In this document: piece after piece, positions 1 to 6,043 of the stretch
Numbering within the stretch: position 1 is the first letter of the stretch
Layout of the letters: each line of letters opens with the position of its first letter
Assembly: GCA_026400415.1 (NCBI GenBank)
Contig: JAPLPA010000309.1
Location: 1 to 8,055, forward strand
Direction: 5' to 3'
Source: Afipia sp.
GTDB lineage: Bacteria > Pseudomonadota > Alphaproteobacteria > Rhizobiales > Xanthobacteraceae
Length of the DNA: 8,055 bases
Notes under the pieces: generated by a model
The model's input: only the letters and a program-made list of their open reading frames with translations
Databases searched by the model: none
Told to the model about the DNA's origin: nothing
Position numbers and translations under genes: made by a program

Positions 1-1388
1 TCAATACGTACAGTCGGCGCGTTCACGCCGTATTTGAATTCAAGATCGTTTGCCGGAATCATCGATTTAAAAATATCAAAAAGATGGCCCGCGATCGTCA
101 CTTCGCTGACCGCGTAGGTCAATTCTCCATTCTCGATCCAGAAACCCGCCGCGCCGCGGCTATAGTCGCCAGTGACGCCATTGACGCCGGAGCCGATTAG
201 GTCGGTAACATAGAAACCTTCCTTGATGTCGGACATCAATTCGGCGGGCGATTGTTGTCCGGCTTCGAGATGAAGATTATAGGCACCGGGCGAGGGCGAA
301 GACGAAACTCCACGATGCGCATGGCCAGTCGTCGTCATCCCCAATTCTCGAGCCGTTGCCGAATCTAGCAGCCACGATGTCAGAATGCCGTCGTCGATGA
401 TCGCCAGCCTTTTCACCGCGACGCCCTCGGCATCGAATGATTGCGAACGCAATCCCCGGACGCGAAGTGGATCGTCGATGATGCGAATACTGCTGTCGAA
501 AAGCCTATCGCCGAGGCGGTCCTTTAGAAAGCTCGTCTTGCGCGCAATCGACGCGCCATTTGCTGCACCCACCAGATGACCGACCAGCGACCCGGCAACA
601 CGCGGATCGAACACCACTGGTACCTTGCACGTTGCCACTTTGCGCGAATTGATACGTGCGACCGTTCGCTCTCCGGCGCGTCGGCCGACACTGTCCGGCG
701 AGGCAAGGTCGCTCGCGTGAATGGCAGACGTAAAATCGTAGTCCCGCTCCATGCCGGTGCCTTCACCAGCAATCGCCATCATGGAAATGCCTTGGCTCGA
801 CCGCAGATAGGAGCCGTGGAATCCGGTACTTGTCACGAGCACCATGCCGCCGATACCTGCGGATGCCGATGCGCCGCCGGACTTGGTAACTCCCTTGACG
901 GAAAGTCCCACCGCTTCCGCCTCTCGCGCACGCTGCTCCAGCGCCGCTACCGACGGCGCCTCTGGATCCAGCAAATCGAGATCTGGAAAATTTCTTGCCA
1001 GCAATGAAGGGTCGGCAAGCCCGATAAACTCATCATCGGGCGCGACCTTCGCCATTGCCACTGCACGCTCCGCGAGCTTGGCGACATTGTCGCCGCTAAC
1101 GTCGCTGGTCGATACCACCGCCTGACGCTTCCCGACAAACACGCGAAGACCGACATCGTCGCCCTCGGAGCGCTCCGATTCCTCAACCTTGCCATCGCGA
1201 ACTTCGACGCCCTGTGACACCCCGCGCACAGCGACTGCGTCGGCGGCATCGGCCCCGGCGCGCTTAGCGGCCGCCACCAAACGCTGCGCCAATTCGCTCA
1301 ATGCAGACTGGTCAAGCAGTCCTGAAGCTGAAGCTCCGGTCTTCAATTGTTTGGTGGAAGACAAAGACGCGCTTGGTGAAGAGATCAC
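1..1388 (-). CDS. pmbA: TldD/PmbA family protein, TldE (PmbA) type; 3' end cut by the window edge
   Basis: The minus-strand frame is open from a stop near 1457 to the window edge and gives 462 codons with no frameshift. I read the start as GTG at 1388, the only good start below that stop, because AGGA lies 8 nt upstream. The last visible residues (VNAPTVRI) match the C-terminus of the family, so only about 10 to 15 residues should be missing. Family knowledge: TldD and TldE/PmbA form a cytoplasmic protease that trims modified peptides and degrades unfolded substrates; TldD carries the zinc-binding HExxxH and TldE does not. Here the comparable stretch reads VAGSLVGHLVGAANGASIAR with no HExxxH, which points to the TldE subunit, presumably paired with a TldD encoded elsewhere. 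Other family-like stretches are EESERSEGDDVGLRV (about residues 60-75), GTGMERDYDF and YSRGAAGFWIENGELTYAVSEVTIAG near the end of the protein. Its real peptide substrate in this organism is unknown. Confidence 0.93.
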   Translation of the reverse strand, partial: MISSPSASLSSTKQLKTGASASGLLDQSALSELAQRLVAAAKRAGADAADAVAVRGVSQGVEVRDGKVEESERSEGDDVGLRVFVGKRQAVVSTSDVSGDNVAKLAERAVAMAKVAPDDEFIGLADPSLLARNFPDLDLLDPEAPSVAALEQRAREAEAVGLSVKGVTKSGGASASAGIGGMVLVTSTGFHGSYLRSSQGISMMAIAGEGTGMERDYDFTSAIHASDLASPDSVGRRAGERTVARINSRKVATCKVPVVFDPRVAGSLVGHLVGAANGASIARKTSFLKDRLGDRLFDSSIRIIDDPLRVRGLRSQSFDAEGVAVKRLAIIDDGILTSWLLDSATARELGMTTTGHAHRGVSSSPSPGAYNLHLEAGQQSPAELMSDIKEGFYVTDLIGSGVNGVTGDYSRGAAGFWIENGELTYAVSEVTIAGHLFDIFKSMIPANDLEFKYGVNAPTVRI

Positions 1389-1483
1389 GAATGAAATCCT
1401 GAGGCTTGAATTCGAATTGAACTGCCTATCAGATGTGCCTGTTTTACAGGGACTTCAAGCACTTTTGCGGCGTCGCCTAGAAG

Positions 1484-1514
1484 ATAATTAGTGCCCTTTG
1501 CAACGAACCGTCAA
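1484..1514 (-). promoter_or_regulatory. Possible sigma-70-type promoter for pmbA
   Basis: Read on the minus strand, TTGACG (1514-1509, 5 of 6 to the -35 consensus) is followed after 19 nt by AATTAT (1489-1484, 4 of 6 to the -10 consensus). The spacer is longer than the ideal 17, so this is tentative. It would give a leader of roughly 90 nt before the GTG at 1388. Confidence 0.28.
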
Positions 1515-1545
1515 TCATCCGCGCCAACGTCTCATCAATCATGCG
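1511..1545. repeat. Direct repeat TCAATCATnCG, two copies
   Basis: TCAATCATCCG (1511-1521) and TCAATCATGCG (1535-1545) match at 10 of 11 positions and lie 24 bp apart start to start, a little over two helical turns. The first copy overlaps the candidate -35 box of pmbA by four bases. A paired operator for a dimeric regulator is possible, but chance is not excluded. Confidence 0.35.
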
Positions 1546-1571
1546 AAGTGAAGCGAAGCAAGTGAGAGACG
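1528..1571. repeat. Imperfect inverted repeat in the divergent spacer
   Basis: CGTCTC-A-TCA (1528-1537) can pair with TGAGAGACG (1563-1571), leaving one bulged A and a loop of about 25 nt rich in GAAG units. No T-run follows on either strand, so it is not a normal intrinsic terminator. It could be part of a 5' leader or an operator. Confidence 0.35.
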
Positions 1572-1662
1572 ATTAACCAGCATTCTTAAGCGGATTCGGA
1601 CGCAGCTCTGGCATCTTCCCCGCATCGACTGGGAACATAATCCCGGCGTGGGAGATAAAGCC

Positions 1663-2193
1663 GTGAGGCGTCAATTCGGAGTCGGCGGGGCGCAACCCGT
1701 CGGGTCGAGCTGCATGTTGCAGCTCGACCCCCAATTTCTGCCGGTTAGCTTCGAGGCGCGCGATGGCCGCGCCGATGGTGGCGTACGGCACATCGAAATC
1801 AATCGCGAACGCGTTCTGGTGCAGCGTGCCGTCAGTGGTATCCGCATGGCAATCGCCGTGCGCGTCCACGAATTCCTTGGCATTGCGCGTCGCGAAACCG
1901 AGGAGGGTCAGGCGTTGGTGATCGCGCATCGCGATCCTTCACTGTCGATACCTCTTCTCGTCACGTCCGACGGAGAACAAATCGAACAAGCATGGCAAGT
2001 GTGGAGCGATTTGCTCGCGCTGCCGCGGATCGAGGAAGAAAACGACATCGCCCGTGACCCGGCACCGCGCCGCCGACGCCGCAATGCCATTCGTGCGCGC
2101 CGTCCGAAGTTTCTCACCCGCCGTAATGCTGGCCATTATCTGGCTCAGCCTCTCGTTCATAGCGACGAGCGCGAAATCATCGCGCGAAACTGA
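1663..2193 (+). CDS. DUF6101 family protein of unknown function
   Basis: I recognise this 176-residue protein as a DUF6101-type protein, a family I know only from alphaproteobacteria and without an assigned function. Features seen: LQLDPQFLPVSFEARDGRADGG (about residues 19-40), a basic run of five arginines leading into RNAIRARRPKFLTRR (about 136-154), and a C-terminal HSDEREIIARN. There is no signal peptide or membrane segment, so it is probably cytoplasmic; the Arg-rich stretch could bind nucleic acid or acidic lipid, which is inference only. I choose GTG at 1663 because GGAG lies 8 nt upstream (1651-1654); GTG at 1648 has only a distant GGGA, and in-frame ATG at 1714 is another possibility. 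The opposite strand is also open in two frames here, but the family match favours the plus strand. The gene converges on ubiA with a 15-bp gap. A perfect 13-bp hairpin lies at 1702-1730. Confidence 0.8.
   Translation: MRRQFGVGGAQPVGSSCMLQLDPQFLPVSFEARDGRADGGVRHIEINRERVLVQRAVSGIRMAIAVRVHEFLGIARRETEEGQALVIAHRDPSLSIPLLVTSDGEQIEQAWQVWSDLLALPRIEEENDIARDPAPRRRRRNAIRARRPKFLTRRNAGHYLAQPLVHSDEREIIARN
1702..1730 (+). repeat. Perfect 13-bp inverted repeat with 3-nt loop near the DUF6101 start
   Basis: GGGTCGAGCTGCA (1702-1714) and TGCAGCTCGACCC (1718-1730) are exact reverse complements separated by TGT. It falls within codons 14 to 23 of the DUF6101 gene. The in-frame ATG at 1714-1716 takes its A from the left arm and its TG from the loop. 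No T-run follows, so it is not a classic terminator. As RNA it should fold strongly on either strand. Confidence 0.85.
1920..1936. repeat. 7-bp perfect inverted repeat with 3-nt loop
   Basis: GATCGCG (1920-1926) and CGCGATC (1930-1936) are separated by CAT, inside the DUF6101 coding region. This is short and GC-rich, so it may simply reflect codon choice. It is recorded because it is a second compact hairpin in the same gene. Confidence 0.5.
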
Positions 2194-2203
2194 GAACTTC
2201 TCA
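2191..2203. repeat. Short palindrome over the DUF6101 stop codon
   Basis: TGAGAA-C-TTCTCA is symmetric about 2197 and includes the TGA stop of the DUF6101 gene, filling most of the 15-bp gap to the ubiA stop. It could fold as a 4-bp stem with a 5-nt loop at best and has no T-run, so it is unlikely to be an efficient terminator. I see no other terminator between these converging genes. Confidence 0.35.
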
Positions 2204-2208
2204 TGTGC

Positions 2209-3141
2209 CTAAACGGCTCGCAACGCTGCGTCGGCAAGCAGTCCTGCAAACAAAAGCAACCCGGCGTCGCGGTTCGACTTGAAAAGCCTCAAGCACAACG
2301 CCGCATCCCCGATGTCAACTTTGCCTGTTTGCCACAACAGATGGGCTGTGAACGCCACCAGTCCGGCCCAAGCCGCCCATCCGGATCCGCCTGCCCAAAG
2401 AGACAGCCCGATCAACGCGGCCGCGAGACCGTAGAAAATCGCGAGAGCCAACTGCGTACGCTCACCGAACAGCAGAGCCGTCGATTTGATTCCCACTAAC
2501 AGGTCGTCTTCGCTGTCCTGATGGGCATAGATCGTATCGTAGCCGATCACCCAACAGATCGTACCGAGATAGAGCGCTATCGCCGCAGCATCGATCCGCG
2601 AGAGAACGACAGCAAAGCCCATCAAAGCGCCCCACGAGAACGCCAGACCGAGAACGATTTGCGGCCAATAGGTGATGCGCTTCATGAAGGGGTAAATCGC
2701 AACAATCGCCAGCGAGGCGATGCCGGTTGCAACCGCGAACGCATTGAACTGCAGCAACACAGCAAGTCCGATCAATGCCTGTAGGATAAGAAATATCGCC
2801 GCCTGCACGACAGTAACTTGCCCAGACGGAATGGGCCGCGACTTGGTCCGCTCAACTCGCGCATCGAGATTGCGGTCTGTGATGTCGTTCCACGTACATC
2901 CCGCGCCGCGCATCACCATCGCGCCGACAAGGAACAATGGAATAATAATCGGCAGGAAGCGCAAATCTTGCGCAATTCCTGAAGCCAGTGCCGCCGACCA
3001 CCAGCACGGCAACAGCAGCAACCACCATCCGATCGGCCGATCAAATCGCGCAAGCCTCAGATAGGGGCGCACCCATACCGGCGCGTGGGTATCGACCCAA
3101 TTGGCGGTCGAGTCGGCAACCGGAGCCGCAGCCTCGCTCAT
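2209..3141 (-). CDS. ubiA: 4-hydroxybenzoate polyprenyltransferase UbiA
   Basis: A 310-residue, strongly hydrophobic protein of the usual UbiA length. UbiA enzymes attach the polyprenyl tail to 4-hydroxybenzoate at the inner membrane, the committed step of ubiquinone synthesis. Both Asp-rich motifs are present: NDITDRNLD (residues 85-93, Mg2+/prenyl diphosphate binding) and YDTIYAHQDSEDD (201-213). RFDRPIGWWLLLLPCWWSA (about 32-50) is the typical first membrane segment, and SRPIPSG (101-107) also fits the family. Several further hydrophobic segments follow (about 63-80, 110-150, 160-200, 230-270, 290-310). The ATG at 3141 is chosen from length; it has no clear Shine-Dalgarno site. It starts only 10 bp after the stop of the upstream secreted-protein gene on the same strand, which suggests one mRNA and perhaps translational coupling. 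Related prenyltransferases of the superfamily use other aromatics, but the motifs and context fit ubiquinone synthesis. Confidence 0.96.
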   Translation of the reverse strand: MSEAAAPVADSTANWVDTHAPVWVRPYLRLARFDRPIGWWLLLLPCWWSAALASGIAQDLRFLPIIIPLFLVGAMVMRGAGCTWNDITDRNLDARVERTKSRPIPSGQVTVVQAAIFLILQALIGLAVLLQFNAFAVATGIASLAIVAIYPFMKRITYWPQIVLGLAFSWGALMGFAVVLSRIDAAAIALYLGTICWVIGYDTIYAHQDSEDDLLVGIKSTALLFGERTQLALAIFYGLAAALIGLSLWAGGSGWAAWAGLVAFTAHLLWQTGKVDIGDAALCLRLFKSNRDAGLLLFAGLLADAALRAV

Positions 3142-3151
3142 ATGTGCGACA

Positions 3152-3832
3152 TCATCGCGCGAGCACGTTGCCGTTCAAAGTGTCGAACGTACTGCCCCCG
3201 CTACGCTTGGTCGCCTTGGCTTCCGGCAGACTTGCCGACCCCAACGCCTCGCTAAGGCTGGGGGCCGCCGGACCCTGCGGTCCCCCGCCATTTGCCGCCG
3301 CGGCGCAGACCTTAGTCAAAAGCTGCTCTGTATTGGCGTGACCCTTTTTCATTTGCTCTGCAGCCTGCGGGGGTATCTGACACTTCACGGTGTTGGTCTC
3401 GACGAACTTGATCATCTTCAATTCGGATTGCGAAAACGCGCCGATCAACTTGCACGCCTCTTGCGGTGACGCCTTGCGTTTACCGGCCGCCTGGATGGCC
3501 TTGGCTTTTGCTTCGGCCTCGCTCTTGAGCGAAGTAAATCCGTTCTGACATTCCAACGCACCTGGCGGTGGCCCGCCTTGCTGTTGGGGCGCGCCAAATC
3601 CGCTGCCCATGCCGGGTGCAGGTGAAGAAAATCCACCTGACGTTGGTGCTGGAAACGAAGAGGGAGCGGGAGGCGGGGCAGCAGGAGCCGACGGTGCTGC
3701 GGGAGCTGCTGACCCTCCACCGGGCAACGGCGCAGGAAAAGCGCCCTGCGCATGCGCAAGGCCTTGAAGCGCAAACGTGGCTGCTATCGACAAAACCGTC
3801 AGACGCCAAAATTTCCGACGTGGGGTCGTCAC
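3152..3832 (-). CDS. Secreted four-cysteine hypothetical protein with Pro/Ala/Gly linker
   Basis: A 226-residue protein that I cannot name. Residues 1-28 look like a Sec signal peptide: a basic start (TTPRRKFWR), a hydrophobic core (LTVLSIAATFALQGL) and AHA followed by QG as the likely signal peptidase I site, so the mature protein should be periplasmic or exported. Residues 30-93 are low-complexity Pro/Ala/Gly/Ser/Gln, a probable flexible linker. A compact helical region follows (about 94-178) with four cysteines at 95, 127, 151 and 176, which could make two disulfides in the periplasm. The tail (180-226) is again low-complexity and ends STFDTLNGNVLAR. I choose GTG at 3832 because GGAGG lies 7 nt upstream (3844-3840); ATG at 3913 would bury the signal peptide behind 27 residues. 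Its stop lies 10 bp before ubiA, so the two are probably co-transcribed. The function is unknown and a role in quinone metabolism should not be assumed. Confidence 0.85.
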   Translation of the reverse strand: MTTPRRKFWRLTVLSIAATFALQGLAHAQGAFPAPLPGGGSAAPAAPSAPAAPPPAPSSFPAPTSGGFSSPAPGMGSGFGAPQQQGGPPPGALECQNGFTSLKSEAEAKAKAIQAAGKRKASPQEACKLIGAFSQSELKMIKFVETNTVKCQIPPQAAEQMKKGHANTEQLLTKVCAAAANGGGPQGPAAPSLSEALGSASLPEAKATKRSGGSTFDTLNGNVLAR

Positions 3833-3931
3833 GGATTTACCTCCGGCAATTCCAGTGTCAAAGGCAGGCAGATCGGCAGCGCCAATCCAATTCCATACAC
3901 ACTGATCGCGCATTTCTACGATTCCTGCCTG

Positions 3932-3958
3932 AAGTTAACAACCCGTCGAATTTGTCAA
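3932..3958 (-). promoter_or_regulatory. Possible promoter for the secreted-protein/ubiA operon
   Basis: On the minus strand a perfect TTGACA (3958-3953) is followed after 15 nt by TAACTT (3937-3932), a weak -10 match. The -35 is convincing, the spacing is short. It would give a leader of about 90 nt before the GTG at 3832. Confidence 0.35.
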
Positions 3959-3985
3959 CAGCGCGGCGATCCGTCACGCAAAACG

Positions 3986-4014
3986 CTGGCAAGCGTCGAT
4001 CACTGGGCTAGAAG
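3986..4014 (+). promoter_or_regulatory. Possible promoter for rsmE
   Basis: CTGGCA (3986-3991) and TAGAAG (4009-4014), each 4 of 6 to consensus, are separated by an ideal 17 nt. Transcription would start about 15 nt before the ATG at 4037, just ahead of the Shine-Dalgarno sequence, so the leader would be very short. Confidence 0.25.
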
Positions 4015-4036
4015 TCTGCGGCGAGAGGAGCACCAA

Positions 4037-4786
4037 ATGCCGAAATGCGATGCGCGACACCCACGGCTGTTCGTCGATGTGCCGCTGTCAGCTGGCATCG
4101 GTATCGCACTTGATCGTGATCAGACGAATTACGTAGGCAACGTGCTCCGGCTTGCGGCGGGCGACATGGTCCTCCTATTCAACGGCCGTGAAGGCGAATG
4201 GCTGGCGGCTTTAGCAGGCCGCAAACGGCCGGATCGCGCCGATATCGTCAACCAGATCCGTTTGCAGGACCGGCTTCCCGCTGTCGATTATATATTTGCT
4301 CCGCTCAAGCACGCCCGACTGGATTACATGGTCCAGAAAGCGGTTGAAATGGGCGCGGGATCGCTCCAACCGGTGACGACGCAGCGCACCCAGATGACGC
4401 GCGTGAACACCGAACGCATGCGCGCCAATGTCATCGAAGCCGCCGAGCAATGCGGAATTTTAAGCCTCGCCGAGGTCCACCAGCCGCTGCCGCTGGGCCG
4501 CTGGCTGGGCCAGCGCGACGCCGGCGACTTGCTGGTGTTTTGCGATGAGGAAGCCCCGCACAGCGACCCCAAAGCAGCACTCGCAAGCGCGGGTGCGATT
4601 CAGTCGCGAATTAATGTCCTGATCGGACCAGAAGGTGGATTTTCCGAGGATGAACGCAATGCCTTGCTAAGACAGCCAAAGGTCGTTCGCCTTTCGCTGG
4701 GGCCACGAATTCTGCGGGCAGATACCGCTGCGGTTTCAGCGTTGACGCTTGTCCAGGCGGTCCTTGGGGATTGGTGTAAATCGTAA
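4037..4786 (+). CDS. rsmE: 16S rRNA (uracil(1498)-N(3))-methyltransferase RsmE
   Basis: A 249-residue protein of the expected length for RsmE, the SAM-dependent SPOUT enzyme that methylates N3 of U1498 in 16S rRNA of the 30S subunit. The N-terminal part (about 8-72, including NYVGNVLRLAAGDMVLLFNG) is the PUA-like RNA-binding domain. The rest is the knotted SPOUT domain: KHARLDYMVQKAVEMGA (91-107), EAAEQCG (134-140), IGPEGGFSEDE (196-206) and LGPRILRADTAAVSAL (221-236), the last two forming the SAM-binding knot. ATG at 4037 has AGAGGAG 6 nt upstream (4024-4030). The frame is open much further upstream, but that stretch would overlap the divergent promoter region and lacks family similarity. 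The gene is divergent from the secreted-protein/ubiA unit and is followed after 114 bp by hisZ on the same strand, with no obvious terminator between. Confidence 0.96.
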   Translation: MPKCDARHPRLFVDVPLSAGIGIALDRDQTNYVGNVLRLAAGDMVLLFNGREGEWLAALAGRKRPDRADIVNQIRLQDRLPAVDYIFAPLKHARLDYMVQKAVEMGAGSLQPVTTQRTQMTRVNTERMRANVIEAAEQCGILSLAEVHQPLPLGRWLGQRDAGDLLVFCDEEAPHSDPKAALASAGAIQSRINVLIGPEGGFSEDERNALLRQPKVVRLSLGPRILRADTAAVSALTLVQAVLGDWCKS

Positions 4787-4900
4787 TACACGTATAAGTT
4801 GCAATAAATATCTCTCATTAAGCCACTTTCGGGATCGTCGTCGAATCGATCCGCATCCCGTGTTAAGGGATTGCCGCTTCACACATTTATGGACGTTGAG
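4787..4900 (+). promoter_or_regulatory. hisZ upstream region with nested competing inverted repeats
   Basis: Two mutually exclusive perfect stems are possible in 4830-4860. The outer one pairs CGGGAT (4830-4835) with ATCCCG (4855-4860). The inner one pairs GGATCG (4832-4837) with CGATCC (4847-4852) around a 9-nt loop. The two use overlapping left arms. No T-run follows, and I see no run of His codons, so it is not a classical his attenuator. AT-rich sequence at 4793-4821 could include a promoter, but no clear -35/-10 pair stands out. Confidence 0.35.
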
Positions 4901-6043
4901 ATGAGCCAGACCAGTGCCGCAACTGCGACCAGGTCCGCCGCACGGGCGGAGGCCTTGCTGTTGTCTTTTGCACAGGCCGGCTACGTCCATGCCCGTCCCT
5001 CCGTCCTGCAGCCGGCAGAGCCGTTCCTCGACCTCTCAGGCGAGGACATCCGCAAAAGCCTTTACCTGACGACCGATGCCAGCGGCGAGGAGCTTTGCCT
5101 GCGCCCCGACCTTACCATTCCGGTGGCGCGACAATATCTGCGTTCGCCTCAGGCAGGCAAGCCTGCGGGCTTTTGCTATCTGGGGCCTGTGTTTCGTTAT
5201 CGCGGCGGTCAGAGCAGCGAATTCAACCAGGCAGGCGTCGAATCTTTCGGACGCAACGACCGCGCAGCCGCCGATGCGGAGATGCTGGCGCTCGGTCTGG
5301 AAGCAACTGCAGCCTACGGAATTTCAAACGCCGAAGTCCGTACCGGCGACGTCGCACTGTTCGCGGCGCTGATTGAAGCGCTCGATCTGTACCCCGTCTG
5401 GAAGCGCCGCCTGATCAAGGATTTCAACCGTAAGGTTTCGCTTGCGCAGGACCTCGAACGCCTCACGCTGGAGACCGGCAAGACCCGCAACGAATATGAA
5501 GGCGTACTTGCAGCGCTCGCGGGCTCCGATCGCAAAGCGGCTCTCGCACTTGTCACAGACCTGATGTCGATCGCAGGTACCAGCAATGTCGGCGGACGCA
5601 CAGTGTCAGAAATTGCCGATCGGTTTCTCGAACAATCCACTCTCAAAGGCGGCGCATTTCCCCGTGACGCGCTGCAACTAATCGAGAGATTTCTCGCCAT
5701 TGCGGGAGAACCCGACGACGCAGCCGCACAGTTGCGAACATTGGCGTCCGACGCCAAGCTGGATCTGAATTCCGCGATCGATCAGTTCGAAAGCCGGACC
5801 GGATTTATGGCGGCGCGCGGCATCGACACCAAGACCATTCGTTTCTCGACCGCGTTCGGGCGCGGGCTCGATTACTACACGGGTTTCGAGTTTGAATTGC
5901 ACCGCAAGGGCAATGGCGACGGGCCACTGGTGGGTGGCGGCCGCTACGACGGCCTGCTTTCACGCCTCGGCGCGCGCGAACCCATTCCAGCAGTCGGGTT
6001 CTCGATCTGGATTGAAACACTGGCGCAGGGAGGCCAATCATGA
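4901..6043 (+). CDS. hisZ: ATP phosphoribosyltransferase regulatory subunit HisZ
   Basis: A 380-residue paralogue of the histidyl-tRNA synthetase catalytic core. HisZ does not charge tRNA; it assembles with HisG and is needed for activity and histidine feedback of the first step of histidine synthesis. Class II synthetase features are visible: EPFLDLSGEDIRKSLYLTTD (40-59) and LRPDLTIPVAR (67-77), motif 2-like YLGPVFRYRGG with EFNQAGVESFG (93-117), the histidine-pocket sequence RGLDYYTGFEFE (321-332), and motif 3-like GGGRYDGL with AVGFSIW (345-370). The C-terminal anticodon-binding domain of true HisS is missing, as expected. ATG at 4901 fits family N-termini and has a weak GGA 7 nt upstream; TTG at 4871 and ATG at 4889 would add unsupported residues. 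The stop overlaps the hisG start as ATGA, so the two are translationally coupled and made in matched amounts. Confidence 0.95.
   Translation: MSQTSAATATRSAARAEALLLSFAQAGYVHARPSVLQPAEPFLDLSGEDIRKSLYLTTDASGEELCLRPDLTIPVARQYLRSPQAGKPAGFCYLGPVFRYRGGQSSEFNQAGVESFGRNDRAAADAEMLALGLEATAAYGISNAEVRTGDVALFAALIEALDLYPVWKRRLIKDFNRKVSLAQDLERLTLETGKTRNEYEGVLAALAGSDRKAALALVTDLMSIAGTSNVGGRTVSEIADRFLEQSTLKGGAFPRDALQLIERFLAIAGEPDDAAAQLRTLASDAKLDLNSAIDQFESRTGFMAARGIDTKTIRFSTAFGRGLDYYTGFEFELHRKGNGDGPLVGGGRYDGLLSRLGAREPIPAVGFSIWIETLAQGGQS

Larger units (their letters stand above)
1389..1662. other. Divergent intergenic region between pmbA and the DUF6101 gene
   Basis: This 274-bp spacer separates two divergently transcribed genes and should hold the promoters of both. 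I see no credible gene in it. It contains a possible minus-strand promoter (1484-1514), a near-perfect direct repeat TCAATCATnCG at 1511-1521 and 1535-1545, an inverted repeat with arms 1528-1537 and 1563-1571, and a purine-rich stretch of repeated GAAG units (about 1544-1568). I find no clear plus-strand promoter for the DUF6101 gene. Confidence 0.6.
3833..4036. other. Divergent intergenic region between the secreted-protein gene and rsmE
   Basis: This 204-bp spacer separates divergent transcription units and should hold promoters for both. It contains the GGAGG ribosome-binding site of the minus-strand gene (3840-3844), AGAGGAG of rsmE (4024-4030), a perfect TTGACA facing left (3958-3953), and complementary AGGCAGG (3862-3868) and CCTGCCT (3924-3930). 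No gene is visible in it. Confidence 0.6.

Noticed and set aside
1189..1491. Plus-strand 100-codon open frame over the start of pmbA
   Set aside because: It is antisense to the well-supported PmbA N-terminus and has no recognisable domain.
1573..2160. Two minus-strand open frames (1573-1929 and 1939-2160) opposite the DUF6101 gene
   Set aside because: They sit in different positions on the strand opposite a recognisable family protein, have no family similarity that I recognise, and GC-rich coding DNA often leaves the opposite strand open.
3643..3745. Pro/Ala/Gly-rich repetitive coding stretch as a tandem repeat or CRISPR-like array
   Set aside because: It is simple low-complexity linker coding without regular repeat units or spacers.
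3833..3913. Upstream ATG (3913) for the secreted protein
   Set aside because: It would place 27 non-hydrophobic residues before an otherwise standard signal peptide, while GTG 3832 has GGAGG at ideal spacing.
3752..4036. A 95-codon upstream extension of the rsmE frame
   Set aside because: It would run through the divergent spacer and overlap the secreted-protein gene, shows no RsmE similarity, and ATG 4037 has a strong Shine-Dalgarno site.
4784..4798. TAATACACGTATAAG resembling a phage T7 promoter
   Set aside because: Only the first six bases agree well with the T7 consensus and the spacing of the rest is wrong; no other phage feature is present.
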